DNA of 32,549 bases from Mollicutes bacterium (GTDB taxonomy: Bacteria; Bacillota_I; Bacilli_A; RFN20; CAG-826): NCBI GenBank assembly GCA_022780025.1, contig JALEXS010000065.1, positions 1-32,549 on the forward strand. The letters are read 5' to 3'. This document shows, piece by piece, positions 1-13,447 of the stretch. A program made the translations under genes and the position numbers. The notes below the pieces were generated by a model. It was not told the DNA's origin. It worked only from the letters and a program-made list of their open reading frames with translations, and searched no databases. Within the stretch, counting starts at the first letter, position 1. Every line of letters starts with the position of its first letter.

Positions 1-52
1 ACTAATCAAAAATTTAACATAGATCAATAATAATTTTTTTCAAAGAACGATT

Positions 53-77
53 GGTTGTTTTTTTCTACTAAACAACC
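53..77 (+). terminator. Possible hairpin terminator at left edge
   Basis: GGTTGTTT (53-60) and AAACAACC (70-77) form a perfect 8-bp stem with a 9-nt loop. On the plus strand it is followed after two bases by a run of five T (80-84), so it could end a plus-strand gene lying left of the window. On the minus strand no T-run follows, so it is a poor terminator for the DUF1538 gene. Apart from this hairpin I see nothing else in bases 1-139. Confidence 0.35.
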
Positions 78-139
78 TGTTTTTAATATGCAGTAAACTT
101 AAATACAATTTTTTTCTTGATTTTTAATAGTTAGTCTCC

Positions 140-1708
140 TTATAAATGTATAACTTGTGCATCATCAGCACTAAGAACATTTCTTCTAGCACGATTAAGT
201 TTAATTCTAGTTTTACCACCAGCAATAATACCTAATCCTTGGATTGTAATAATTGGCATAACTGCAATTAAACCAATAACGCCAAATCCAGATATTAAGC
301 CTGTATCAGGATTTGTTTTACTTATAGCTTCGCCAATTCCAATAACAAAAGGTAATACAAAACAACTTGCCATAGTGCCACTAGCAACTCCACCACTATC
401 AAAAGCAATAGCAGCATATATATCAGGAACAAAGAATGTAAGAGCTAAAGCTAAAGCAAATAATGGAACATAATAATACATAATTGAAAAATTACTACCA
501 TAAGCAACTCTAACTACAGCAAGAACAATAGCTAAAGAAACACCGATACATAAACTAAATAAGATAGATTTTTTAGAAATTGCTCTACCACTTACTTCTT
601 CAACTTGAGCAACAAGTACATGGACTGAAGGTTCAACTAAACAAATTGAAAGACCAACAACAATACCAATTAAGATTAATAAATAGTAATAAGATGGTCC
701 ACCTAAAGCTATTTTATTTCCTAAAGCATGTCCTATAGGAATAAGACTCATATTAGCAGCACTTAAGAAAACTGTTAAACCTAAATAAGTGTAGATAAAT
801 CCTAAACCAATTTTAAACATTTCTCTTTTATTTAATTTTATAAATATAAATTGATATACAGTGAAAAATACAATAATAGGACATAAAGCAAGTAAAACTT
901 CTAATGAGATTCTACTTAATACTTCTAATAATTGTGGATTTGAATCAACAACATTTTCAAAATTTTTGAATGCATCAGAATTTTGTAAAGGTAAAAATAA
1001 TAACATTACCATAACAATAGGTCCAATCGAACATAATCCAGTTACACCGAATGAGTCTCCACTACTATTTTTACCACCTCTAACACTAGCAACACCAGCA
1101 CCAAATGTTAATAAAAATGGAACAGTAACAGGTCCTGTTGTAACACCACTACTATCAAAAGAAATTTCAAAAATAGTATTTCCGTTTTTTCCAAATAAAC
1201 ATGCTAAAGCAAATATAATTAAATAGAAAAATATAATCCAAAGTTTTAAAGATTTTTGGAAAACAATTCTTAATAAACCTAATACTAAAAAGATACCAAC
1301 ACCGACTCCAATAGCTATCTTAAAAATCCAAGGATTTATTAATCCATCTTTACCAACTAAATCACCTAAAACAGTTAAATCAGGTTCAGCAATGGTAATC
1401 ATTAAGCCAAGTAAAAAAGAAACAATAACAATTATCGCAATAGATTTTCTTTTTGTAATAGAACTACCTATATATAAGCCAACTTTAGTTAAAGCAGTTT
1501 CACTACCTAAAGAAAATAATGACATACCAATAGCTAAAAATAACATTGATACAATAAATATTCCAATTTCTTCATTAGTTAAAATTTGGTGATCAGGAAA
1601 AGCGTTAGTAAATTGTAAGCCAAATAAGGCTAATACAATAACTACTATAGGTAATACAGATAGTAATGATTCTTTTAATGTTCTCCAAATATTTTTCAAT
1701 ATATTCAT
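140..1708 (-). CDS. DUF1538 (UmpA/UmpB-like) integral membrane protein, two-repeat fusion
   Basis: This is a 522-residue polytopic membrane protein of the DUF1538 family. It has two homologous halves about 251 residues apart: an acidic EP motif after a membrane helix at 108-109 and again at 359-360, and DSSGVTTGP at 185-193 matched by DSGGVASGT at 437-445. In some bacteria DUF1538 occurs as two separate proteins, UmpA and UmpB, and the Halomonas pair has been reported as a Na+(Li+,K+)/H+ antiporter. Here both halves lie in one chain, so monovalent cation/proton exchange is a reasonable guess but not shown by sequence. The start ATG overlaps the upstream rluA-like stop by four bases (ATGA), which implies translational coupling. 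A GGAG about 10 nt upstream lies inside that gene. Confidence 0.85.
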   Translation of the reverse strand: MNILKNIWRTLKESLLSVLPIVVIVLALFGLQFTNAFPDHQILTNEEIGIFIVSMLFLAIGMSLFSLGSETALTKVGLYIGSSITKRKSIAIIVIVSFLLGLMITIAEPDLTVLGDLVGKDGLINPWIFKIAIGVGVGIFLVLGLLRIVFQKSLKLWIIFFYLIIFALACLFGKNGNTIFEISFDSSGVTTGPVTVPFLLTFGAGVASVRGGKNSSGDSFGVTGLCSIGPIVMVMLLFLPLQNSDAFKNFENVVDSNPQLLEVLSRISLEVLLALCPIIVFFTVYQFIFIKLNKREMFKIGLGFIYTYLGLTVFLSAANMSLIPIGHALGNKIALGGPSYYYLLILIGIVVGLSICLVEPSVHVLVAQVEEVSGRAISKKSILFSLCIGVSLAIVLAVVRVAYGSNFSIMYYYVPLFALALALTFFVPDIYAAIAFDSGGVASGTMASCFVLPFVIGIGEAISKTNPDTGLISGFGVIGLIAVMPIITIQGLGIIAGGKTRIKLNRARRNVLSADDAQVIHL

Positions 1709-2634
1709 TTCACAATATCTCCGAATTCTTTTGGTAAAACCGTCCTAAACTCCATTATTTTTTTAGTTTTTGGGTTTCTTAATACTAATTCATAGGCGTG
1801 TAAACATAATCTTTTTATTGGATTTTCTGGCTCTCCATATTTATCATCACCTAACACATAATGACCTAGACTTCCTAATGTAACACGAATTTGATTTTTA
1901 CGTCCTGTAAAAATATGAACATCTAGAAGCGAATAATCTTTATTTTCTTTTATTACTTTATAATCAGTAATACATCGTTGTGAATTTTTCTTATCCTTAG
2001 TAACATACATCAAGTTAAGTGAATTCATCTTCAAATAATTAATAATATGGTCTTCTTTTTTATCAAATATACCTTCACAAACTGCAAAATATCCTCTTTT
2101 AATAACTAAATCATTCCAGTTTTCTTGTAATGAATTCTTTAATTCTTCATTTTTAGCAAACATAAGTATGCCACTAGTTTCTTTATCAAGTCTATGAACT
2201 ACATAAACTCTATTATGTTTATCTTTAGATTGAAGATAATCCATTACCATTCTATATGCAGTGCTACTTTTTTCTTTATCACTAGCTACAGATAATAATC
2301 CAGCAGGTTTATCAATAACTATAATGTCATCATCTTCATATAATATAGGTAAGTTATTCCTAGCTTTTTTCTTAATAGGTTTCTTATTAATAATTAAAGA
2401 ATCTCCTTTAGATAATTTAAAATCAAATTGACTAACAGGAGCTCCATCTATAGCTATTAAATGATGAGACAACAAAGATTTTGCATTAGTTCTATTGAAC
2501 TTTAAGCAATTTATAAGATAATCAAGTAAATTACAATCATATTGAACAATATATTCTTTGATATTTAATTTCTTTGCTTTTTCTTCTTTAACTTTTCCTC
2601 TACAATTCAAGTTTTCTTTATAATTTTTATTCAT
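1705..2634 (-). CDS. RluA-family pseudouridine synthase
   Basis: 309 residues. It would isomerise uridine to pseudouridine in rRNA or tRNA. After a lysine-rich start there is an S4-type RNA-binding segment (about 35-85), then the RluA catalytic domain with HRLDKETSG at 147-155, where D150 is the expected catalytic aspartate. The C-terminal GRKNQIRVTL block is the usual RluA/RluD RNA-binding motif. The exact target (RluD-, RluB/C- or YhcT/YlyB-like) cannot be assigned. There is no Shine-Dalgarno; a TAGAAT hexamer ends six bases before the ATG, so the mRNA may be leaderless. The TGA stop overlaps the next ATG and, being in an ATGA junction, supports standard-code reading. Confidence 0.9.
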   Translation of the reverse strand: MNKNYKENLNCRGKVKEEKAKKLNIKEYIVQYDCNLLDYLINCLKFNRTNAKSLLSHHLIAIDGAPVSQFDFKLSKGDSLIINKKPIKKKARNNLPILYEDDDIIVIDKPAGLLSVASDKEKSSTAYRMVMDYLQSKDKHNRVYVVHRLDKETSGILMFAKNEELKNSLQENWNDLVIKRGYFAVCEGIFDKKEDHIINYLKMNSLNLMYVTKDKKNSQRCITDYKVIKENKDYSLLDVHIFTGRKNQIRVTLGSLGHYVLGDDKYGEPENPIKRLCLHAYELVLRNPKTKKIMEFRTVLPKEFGDIVK

Positions 2635-2640
2635 AGACCT

Positions 2641-2646
2641 ATTCTA
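2641..2646 (-). promoter_or_regulatory. -10 hexamer for leaderless rluA-like gene
   Basis: On the minus strand TAGAAT (2646 to 2641) is followed by six bases and then the ATG at 2634, which would put the transcription start at or next to the A of AUG. No good -35 box and no Shine-Dalgarno are seen. Confidence 0.45.
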
Positions 2647-2701
2647 AATTAAACGCACTTAAAAATACACAAAAAATATAGCGTAAATTATTTAAAAATA
2701 A

Positions 2702-3490
2702 TTATTTAGCTTTTCTTTTATCTTGGATTTTGCAAATTACACTTCTTACTAATCTTCTAGGGCTAAAGCGAATCATAAAAATAAGAAAACGATTACTAGC
2801 ACCATAAATTGCTATTTCTTTTTTCTTCATTAACTTTTTATAACCATATTCTGCTACTTTTTCAGGTGTAGCAACTCTTAAAGTAGAAAATAATTTTGAA
2901 TTATCTAAATTTGCTCTTTTTTCAAATCCAGTATCAGTAGTACCAGGGCATAAACAAGTTACACTGATATTGTGTCTTTTAACTTCTTTAGCTAAACCAT
3001 AACTAAAAGCTAATACATAATTTTTACTAGCATAATAAGTTAATAAATAAGGTCCACTAGCAAATGAAGCAATACTTCCAACATTTAATATTTTACCTTC
3101 CTTATTTTTAACCATGTTTTGTAAATAAATGTAAGTAAGTTCAGTTAATGCTTTAATATTTACATTTAATAAATCATTTTCCTTTTCATAAGGTATTTCA
3201 TAAAAATCACCAAAATTACCAAATCCAGCATTATTAACTAAAATATTAATAAAATAATCTTTTGAATCTGTATATTCTTTGATTAATTTTGGTCCATTAT
3301 CATTAGATAAATTAACTTCTAAAACATCAACTTTTACATTAAATTCTTTTACGATTTCTTCTTTTAAAGAATTAAGTTTTTCTAACTTAGTACTAGTTAA
3401 AACTAAATCATAATGATTTTTTGCAAAAATCTTTGCTAAATTTTTACCGATTCCGCCTGTTGCGCCCGTAATTAAAACTCTTTTTTCCAT
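2702..3490 (-). CDS. Short-chain dehydrogenase/reductase (SDR)
   Basis: 262 residues, a classical SDR. The Rossmann glycine motif TGATGGIG is at 8-15, NNAG at 86-89, and the catalytic Ser-Tyr-Lys set is S139, Y152, K156 with the usual S-x12-Y-x3-K spacing. It resembles the DltE/YqjQ-like SDRs that bind NADP(H); the substrate cannot be told from sequence. The basic C-terminal tail (FSPRRLVRSV and after) may sit at the membrane. An AAGGAT Shine-Dalgarno lies 10 bases before the ATG. It diverges from mgsA with only 53 bp between the starts. Confidence 0.88.
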   Translation of the reverse strand: MEKRVLITGATGGIGKNLAKIFAKNHYDLVLTSTKLEKLNSLKEEIVKEFNVKVDVLEVNLSNDNGPKLIKEYTDSKDYFINILVNNAGFGNFGDFYEIPYEKENDLLNVNIKALTELTYIYLQNMVKNKEGKILNVGSIASFASGPYLLTYYASKNYVLAFSYGLAKEVKRHNISVTCLCPGTTDTGFEKRANLDNSKLFSTLRVATPEKVAEYGYKKLMKKKEIAIYGASNRFLIFMIRFSPRRLVRSVICKIQDKRKAK

Positions 3491-3543
3491 ATATTTTTAA
3501 ATCCTTATAAATTATAATAATTATATATTAAAAGGGGAGAAAT
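3491..3543. promoter_or_regulatory. Divergent promoter region SDR / mgsA
   Basis: Within 53 bp lie a plus-strand TATAAT (3513-3518) with AAAGGGGAG Shine-Dalgarno (3531-3539) for mgsA, and minus-strand TATAAT hexamers at 3525-3520 and 3516-3511 with AAGGAT (3506-3501) for the SDR gene. The two -10 regions interleave, so the promoters probably compete for polymerase. Confidence 0.5.
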
Positions 3544-3939
3544 ATGAAGATAGCATTAATAGCACATGATAAAAAGAAAGAATCAATGATAATTTTAGCA
3601 AAAAGATATGCTGATGTATTAAAAGAACACGACCTATACGCTACAGGTACAACTGGTCGTTTAATCAGTTTATCAACTGGATTAAATATAACTTGTATGA
3701 AATCTGGTCCACTTGGTGGAGATCAACAAATTGGTTCATTAATTGCTGAAGATTTATTAGATATAGTTATATTCTTACGTGATCCATTAACAGCACAACC
3801 TCATGAACCTGATGTTAACGCATTATTAAGACTTTGTGACGTCACAAAAACAATTGTTGCAACAAACATTAATACAGCAGTTATAATATTAAACGCATTA
3901 AAAAATAACGAAATTACTATAACAAAATCTATTTCTTAA
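3544..3939 (+). CDS. mgsA: Methylglyoxal synthase
   Basis: 131 residues, a compact single-domain methylglyoxal synthase that converts dihydroxyacetone phosphate to methylglyoxal plus phosphate, a bypass used when sugar phosphates accumulate. Catalytic and phosphate-binding residues align with the E. coli enzyme at a constant offset of 11: D60 in [10 protein letters not shown] (D71), D80 in FLRD (D91), H87 and D90 in PHEPD (H98, D101). The strong Shine-Dalgarno AAAGGGGAG fixes the start. The 3' end overlaps the 3' end of gatB on the other strand by 11 bases. Confidence 0.95.
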   Translation: MKIALIAHDKKKESMIILAKRYADVLKEHDLYATGTTGRLISLSTGLNITCMKSGPLGGDQQIGSLIAEDLLDIVIFLRDPLTAQPHEPDVNALLRLCDVTKTIVATNINTAVIILNALKNNEITITKSIS

Positions 3940-5353
3940 GTTCTTCAATAATAATTTTATTTGCTATTGCAGGATTAACTTTACCATGAGTTTGTTTCAT
4001 TAAATTACCCATAATGAAGCCTTTTACTCTATCTTTACCAGCTTTAAAATCAGCTTTTAAAGTTTCGTTAGCTGCTAAAATATCAATAACCATTTTTCTA
4101 ATTGTATCTTCATCACTTATTAAAGAGACTCCAGATTCTTTTTTAATTACGATTGGTGATTTATTTTCTTTTATAACTTTAGCAAATATTTCTTTACCTT
4201 GAGACGAATTAATCTCTCCTGTTTTTAATAAATCTACCATTTCAGCAATATATTTAGGTTCAACTTTAAAGTCTTTTATTAATAAATTATTCTTATTTAA
4301 ATATCCTAATATTTCAGTAATTACAAACTTACTAATAGGTACATAGTTTTTTGAAAAACTGCTTATTTTTTCAAAAAAGTCTGCAATTTCAATATTATTT
4401 AAAAGAATTTTAGCATCAACAATATCTAAATTATAATCATTAATAAATCTATTTAATTTATGATCATAAAGTTCAGGACATGTATCAATTGCATCTTGAA
4501 CAAACTCATCACTAATTTTAATAGGAACAATATTTGGTTCAGTAAAATATTTATAATCAACAGCATCAGTTTTAACACGCATTAAAACTGTTTCTTTTTT
4601 ACTTTCATCAAAACGTCTAGTTTCTTGTCTAACATCTTGACCTAAAAGTAGTAATTCAGATTGTCTTTTAATTTCATAATCGATAGCTTTTTCAATATTA
4701 GCAATACTATTTAAGTTTTTAATTTCGACTTTAGTACCAAATTTAGTTTCACCATATGGTCTAATAGAAACGTTAACGTCGCATCTAAGACTTCCTTCTT
4801 CCATCTTTCCATCACTAACACCACTAAATGTTACTAATTCTCTGATTTTATCGACATATTTTCTAGCTTCTTCACCACTATGCATAACTGGCTTAGAAAC
4901 AATTTCAATTAAAGGAATACCTGCACGATTATAATCAAGTAAAGTATAATTACTAAAATGTAATTGTTTACAAGTATCTTCTTCCATATGAAGTCTTTCA
5001 ATTTCAATCTTTCTTAATTTACCATCAATTTCAATTTCTAAATAACCTTCACTACCGATAGGTCTATCTTGTTGAGTTATTTGATAACCTTTTGGTAAAT
5101 CACTATAGAAATAATTCTTTCTATCAAACCATAATTCTTGGTCAATATGCATATGTAATGCATTACACATTCTTATAGCATTTCTTACTGCTTCTTTATT
5201 AACTACTGGCATAGTTCCAGGGAATGCCATATCTAATAAAGTAACATCAGTATTTGGATCATCACTAAAATTAATAGGAGCAGGAGAAAACATTTTACTT
5301 TTAGTTTTCATCTCAACATGGATTTCTAAACCGATAATTGCTTCAAAATTCAT
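3929..5353 (-). CDS. gatB: Asp/Glu-tRNA(Asn/Gln) amidotransferase subunit B
   Basis: 474 residues, the usual GatB length. It starts with the family signature IGLEIHVEM, has the GatB kinase-like cradle with [12 protein letters not shown] near 190, and ends in a YqeY-like helical tail (about 325-474) that binds the tRNA. GatB phosphorylates the mischarged Glu/Asp-tRNA and works with GatA and GatC. It is the last gene of pcrA-ligA-gatC-gatA-gatB; only 2 bases separate it from gatA, and its Shine-Dalgarno (AAGGAGGAG) lies inside the last codons of gatA. It stops with TAG, 11 bases inside the convergent mgsA. Confidence 0.96.
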   Translation of the reverse strand: MNFEAIIGLEIHVEMKTKSKMFSPAPINFSDDPNTDVTLLDMAFPGTMPVVNKEAVRNAIRMCNALHMHIDQELWFDRKNYFYSDLPKGYQITQQDRPIGSEGYLEIEIDGKLRKIEIERLHMEEDTCKQLHFSNYTLLDYNRAGIPLIEIVSKPVMHSGEEARKYVDKIRELVTFSGVSDGKMEEGSLRCDVNVSIRPYGETKFGTKVEIKNLNSIANIEKAIDYEIKRQSELLLLGQDVRQETRRFDESKKETVLMRVKTDAVDYKYFTEPNIVPIKISDEFVQDAIDTCPELYDHKLNRFINDYNLDIVDAKILLNNIEIADFFEKISSFSKNYVPISKFVITEILGYLNKNNLLIKDFKVEPKYIAEMVDLLKTGEINSSQGKEIFAKVIKENKSPIVIKKESGVSLISDEDTIRKMVIDILAANETLKADFKAGKDRVKGFIMGNLMKQTHGKVNPAIANKIIIEELKK

Positions 5354-5355
5354 AA

Positions 5356-6831
5356 TTATTTCTCCTCCTTATTCTTATAATTATTTACTGATAAATTACT
5401 AAAACCAGTAATTTCTTCGATAGCATTAGCAGCAGTAAATAAATTTAATTCAGTAAATATCTTACTTGTAACATTAACACCAAATGGTAAATCATCTTTA
5501 AATCCAATTGGTAAAGTAATAGAAGGTTGACCACCAAAATTAGCAAAAGCTAAATAATTATCAGCAATTAAATATTCATTAGATAATTTATCACTTGCTT
5601 TACCAATTTCAGGAGCAACACTTGGAGAAGCTAAATTGATAATATAATCATATTTATTTAATACTTCATTAAATTTATTAGTAATAATTCTTCTAGCTTT
5701 TTGAGCTCTTAAAAATAAATCATGTTGATTTTCTCTCATTAAAGCATAGCTTCCAATAACAAATCTTCTTTTAATAAGATTTGAAAAACCATTTGTACGA
5801 GCATTAAACATAACTTCTTGATAGGTTTTACCACCATAATATGGACCAAACTTAATACCATCTAAATTTGCATTATTACTTGTAGCTTCAGCACAACTTA
5901 TAACAAAGTAACTTGGATAAATAGATTCTAATAATCTTTTATCAATACTAACTCTTTCAATAATTGCACCTTTATTTTCTAATTCTTTAAGAATAAATTT
6001 AAATCTTTTATTTAAAACCTCATCAGTAATAGAATCTTCAATTTCTTTAATAACAGCAAATCTTTTACCTTTTATATCTTTAGAATATGTTGTATAGTCA
6101 TCAATTTTTTCTAAACTACTTGTAGAATCTTTATCATCATGTCCTGCTAAAATGTTTAATAAATAAGCACTATCAAAAACATCTCTAGTAAAGTATGCAA
6201 CATGATCTAAACTAGGTGCAAAAGGGAATAATCCAAATCTTGAAATTCTACCCCATGTAGGCTTAAACCCTACTAATCCCGCATTATTTGCAGGTTTTCT
6301 AACACTATCACCAGTATCACTTCCTAATGAAAAAGGTACAATTCCACTAGCAACGGAAACTGCACTTCCACAACTTGAACCACCAATTAAATGAGAATGA
6401 GTTTTATCATATGGATTATAAGTAGTGCCTTTATGACCGCTAGTTCCGGTTCCACCCATTGCTAACTCATCTAATGTAGCTTTACCAATTAAAATAGCAT
6501 TAGCATTTTCTAATTTTTCAATAACTGTAGCATTAAATAAAGGAATATAACCATTTAAAATATTACTACTTCCAGTTGTTTCTATATCTTTTGTACTAAA
6601 ATTATCTTTACTAACAAAAGGGATGCCAAATAATAAATTATCAACTGGAACAGGTAATTTATCTAATTCTTCAGCTTTTTTAAGAGGTTCATCTTCTAAA
6701 ATAAGTTCAAAAGCATTATCACAATTTTCTTTTGCTCTTTTAATAGCTTCTTTAGTAAGTTCAGTTACAGTAACTTTCTTTTCTAATAAAGCATTATGTA
6801 TTTCTTTAATAGTTAAATCTAAATAATTCAT
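5356..6831 (-). CDS. gatA: Asp/Glu-tRNA(Asn/Gln) amidotransferase subunit A
   Basis: 491 residues, amidase-signature family. GatA releases ammonia from glutamine and passes it to GatB. The Ser-cisSer-Lys triad is visible: K75 in PFVSKDNF, cis-Ser S152 in GGSSCGSAVS, and nucleophile S176. The nucleophile motif reads GSDTGDSVRKPA where most GatA proteins read GSDTGGSIRQPA; I recall similar variants in Mollicutes. It follows gatC by 2 bases; the AAAGG upstream is about 10 bases from the ATG, weaker than the gatB and gatC sites. Confidence 0.96.
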   Translation of the reverse strand: MNYLDLTIKEIHNALLEKKVTVTELTKEAIKRAKENCDNAFELILEDEPLKKAEELDKLPVPVDNLLFGIPFVSKDNFSTKDIETTGSSNILNGYIPLFNATVIEKLENANAILIGKATLDELAMGGTGTSGHKGTTYNPYDKTHSHLIGGSSCGSAVSVASGIVPFSLGSDTGDSVRKPANNAGLVGFKPTWGRISRFGLFPFAPSLDHVAYFTRDVFDSAYLLNILAGHDDKDSTSSLEKIDDYTTYSKDIKGKRFAVIKEIEDSITDEVLNKRFKFILKELENKGAIIERVSIDKRLLESIYPSYFVISCAEATSNNANLDGIKFGPYYGGKTYQEVMFNARTNGFSNLIKRRFVIGSYALMRENQHDLFLRAQKARRIITNKFNEVLNKYDYIINLASPSVAPEIGKASDKLSNEYLIADNYLAFANFGGQPSITLPIGFKDDLPFGVNVTSKIFTELNLFTAANAIEEITGFSNLSVNNYKNKEEK

Positions 6832-6833
6832 AA

Positions 6834-11339
<4,506 letters not shown>

Positions 11340-11348
11340 ATGTTCTTA

Positions 11349-11357
11349 ATTTTAGCA
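11349..11357 (-). promoter_or_regulatory. Extended -10 promoter of pcrA operon
   Basis: Minus-strand TGCTAAAAT (11357 to 11349) is an extended -10 element, 9 bases upstream of the pcrA ATG, giving a leader of roughly 2-3 nt. The -35 region is not recognisable. The rest of 11340-11475 is AT-rich and holds only this promoter and the one for the divergent membrane gene. Confidence 0.45.
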
Positions 11358-11463
11358 TTTATTGAGGTTAATTTATATAAGCAAAGGATAAAATAATCAT
11401 GTTTTAATAAAATTAATATATATTTTATTAATGTTTCTTATATGAGGTAAACTTTATTTAGAT

Positions 11464-11469
11464 TATAAT
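11464..11469 (+). promoter_or_regulatory. -10 hexamer for leaderless membrane-protein gene
   Basis: A perfect TATAAT ends exactly six bases before the ATG at 11476 and no Shine-Dalgarno lies between, so transcription would start at about the A of AUG. The -35 is weak. Confidence 0.55.
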
Positions 11470-11475
11470 TTAATT

Positions 11476-12387
11476 ATGAAATTTATTGTAAGTAAAAAAG
11501 ATAATTTAAAAGATTCAATTCCTTTAATTTCATTACTTGTATCATTAAATCTAATTTTAATTATTTTAATGACTTATTTACCTTATTTAATTATAGTTTT
11601 ATTCTTATTAATGCCTTTACCATCAATAATTTATTTTTTATATATTAAATTTAAATATTATTATATTTACTTTTTATCTAGTTTTTTACTAGGTTTATTA
11701 GTATCTATAGGTGATATTTCTTATTGTTTAACTTCTTTACTTCCTATTTTATTAATTACTCCTTTGATAGGTTTTTTATTAAATAAAAAGGTAGATATAT
11801 TTTTAATAATTATAATGAGTAGTGTTTTAATGTTTTTAATTAATATTGGTTTAATTTATTTATTAAATTTTATTTATAATATTGATTTTATTAATAACAT
11901 CTTGTTCTTATTAAAACTTAATAATAATGAAGTTATAAATATGTTATTACCAACAATAATTTATTTAGTAACATTAGCTCAAATTTTTGTTATTACTTAT
12001 ATTAATTTTAAAGAAATTAGTTCTATTAATAAAATTAGTTTTCTTAATATTTATAATGATTTAATAAGTGTTGTTATTACTTTAGTTTTTACTTTAATTA
12101 CTCTTATTACGTATTTCTTTAACATAAAAATATTTATATTATTATTAATAATTTCTTTTATATCTTCCTTAAATATCTTCGTTTTTAAAAGAAAATACCT
12201 GCAGAACTCCATTATTTTTTTAGTTTTATCAATGTTAGCTTGGATTTTATACATAATTATTTTACCTTATTTTTCTTATATTAATGCCTTGTTTATTACT
12301 TTATTATTACCTCTAACTTTATCGATTTATAAAATAGTTTATCTATTAATAGATAAAATAAAACACCAGGATAAAATAATTAATTGA
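11476..12387 (+). CDS. Polytopic membrane protein, unknown function
   Basis: 303 residues, almost entirely hydrophobic with an estimated 8-9 membrane helices separated by short basic or Asn-rich loops. The overall look (YybS/DUF2232-like) is suggestive, but I see no motif that fixes the family. The start is the ATG six bases after a consensus TATAAT, i.e. probably leaderless. It is extremely AT-rich. It ends in TGA, 30 bases before the next gene, and the -35 of that gene's own promoter overlaps its last bases. Confidence 0.75.
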   Translation: MKFIVSKKDNLKDSIPLISLLVSLNLILIILMTYLPYLIIVLFLLMPLPSIIYFLYIKFKYYYIYFLSSFLLGLLVSIGDISYCLTSLLPILLITPLIGFLLNKKVDIFLIIIMSSVLMFLINIGLIYLLNFIYNIDFINNILFLLKLNNNEVINMLLPTIIYLVTLAQIFVITYINFKEISSINKISFLNIYNDLISVVITLVFTLITLITYFFNIKIFILLLIISFISSLNIFVFKRKYLQNSIIFLVLSMLAWILYIIILPYFSYINALFITLLLPLTLSIYKIVYLLIDKIKHQDKIIN

Positions 12388-12411
12388 AATTAGTCTTTAA
12401 AATAATAAAAT
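12384..12411 (+). promoter_or_regulatory. Promoter TTGAAA-N16-TAAAAT, leaderless
   Basis: TTGAAA (12384-12389), 16-bp spacer, TAAAAT (12406-12411), then six bases and the ATG at 12418. The -35 overlaps the previous gene's stop codon. No Shine-Dalgarno is present. Confidence 0.55.
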
Positions 12412-12417
12412 ATTGAT

Positions 12418-12810
12418 ATGATTGAATTTTTAAAAACTTTTGGAAAAGGATTATTATATTTTGTTTTATTACCTTTTATAGTAGTTTTTTTATTGTTATA
12501 TGGACTTTATTTATTAGTCATCTTTTTTATAACTTTATTTAAAATTTTAGTTCTTTTCTTTAAAGGAAAAACAATCAGTTTAAAAAATGAATTAGATGAA
12601 AAAGCTTTTGATATATTAAAGAATAAGAAAATGAATAATGTTACTAATACTGCTCAACAAGCTCAAGGTAATACAATTAATAATACATATAACACTATTC
12701 ATTTAGATGTTGATCCTAAAAAAATAAATAATAACAATCTTGTGACAGAAAAAGATATTATTATTGATGCTAATGATACTAAAAATATAGAGGTTAAGAA
12801 TAATGAATAG
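12418..12810 (+). CDS. Small membrane protein with polar Asn-rich tail, unknown
   Basis: 130 residues. The first about 55 residues form two closely spaced hydrophobic helices with basic flanks. The rest is polar, Asn/Thr/Gln-rich and acidic at the end (NVTNTAQQAQGNTINNTYNT and onward), likely cytoplasmic and flexible. I do not recognise a family. Probably leaderless: a TTGAAA-N16-TAAAAT promoter stands six bases before the ATG. It overlaps the next gene by 8 bases, so the two are likely cotranslated and may act together. Confidence 0.7.
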   Translation: MIEFLKTFGKGLLYFVLLPFIVVFLLLYGLYLLVIFFITLFKILVLFFKGKTISLKNELDEKAFDILKNKKMNNVTNTAQQAQGNTINNTYNTIHLDVDPKKINNNNLVTEKDIIIDANDTKNIEVKNNE

Positions 12811-13447
12811 TCTTATAATCTTAAATAAAACTCTTGAATCAACTTGGAAAACAATATTAATTCTTGTTGTAGTTATTGTTGCTATTTTTGCATTATTTGG
12901 ATTAATCGGTAGATTAGTTGAAAAAATTATGTATAGCCAAGGAAAGAAAATAGATAAATTTATGAGTCCTTTAATTCTTTCAGGTTTAGTTAATGAAGAA
13001 AAGGAATTCCATAAAATTGCTACTCAAAAATCTAGATTTTATTTCTTTAAAACTTCGATTATACCTTTATTATTTATATTAATTGGCTTTTTAATGTGGT
13101 TAATTTATCATCTTATTATTGGAAATTGGAATGAATCTATTTTTAATGATAAAACTGGTATTGGAACTTTATTTTTTACTTGGGACTTTTCAAAAGCAAC
13201 ATATTATCCACCACTTGGATTTGGTAATATAACCTTACAAAATACACCTCATTTTTTAACATCAGTTCAAGCAATAAATTATTTTATATTCTTATTCATA
13301 TTTATTGGTTTATTCTGGTATTTATTTAATGTCCAAGGCTATATTTCAAGAATGCTCAGAATAAAAAAACTCGAAGATCGTATATTCTCTAAAGATTTAG
13401 AAAATGTAGATCTAGGAGTTTTATTTAATCAAGATAATCCAAATTAA
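12803..13447 (+). CDS. Membrane protein, unknown function
   Basis: 214 residues with three likely membrane helices (about 17-40, 72-95 and 158-182) and amphipathic, charged stretches between them. A segment rich in aromatic residues and Gly (TFTW-like, YYPPLGFGNI) lies between helices 2 and 3 and probably faces outside. No known domain is recognised. The ATG lies inside the end of the preceding gene (8-base overlap). Its TAA stop directly abuts the TAA of the convergent 64-residue gene at 13448. Confidence 0.75.
   Translation: MNSLIILNKTLESTWKTILILVVVIVAIFALFGLIGRLVEKIMYSQGKKIDKFMSPLILSGLVNEEKEFHKIATQKSRFYFFKTSIIPLLFILIGFLMWLIYHLIIGNWNESIFNDKTGIGTLFFTWDFSKATYYPPLGFGNITLQNTPHFLTSVQAINYFIFLFIFIGLFWYLFNVQGYISRMLRIKKLEDRIFSKDLENVDLGVLFNQDNPN

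Noticed and set aside
120-139. AAGGAG-like site on the minus strand just after the DUF1538 stop, as if another gene followed
   Set aside because: No ATG, GTG or TTG lies at a usable distance and the frame closes within ten codons.
1705-1707. Possible use of TGA as tryptophan (Mycoplasma-type code)
   Set aside because: TGA ends genes at normal positions, including in ATGA overlaps at 1705 and 19819, and conserved genes use TGG for Trp without internal TGA.
12051-12254. Minus-strand 67-residue reading frame inside the membrane-protein gene
   Set aside because: It is a shadow of the plus-strand gene with no ribosome site or recognised motif.
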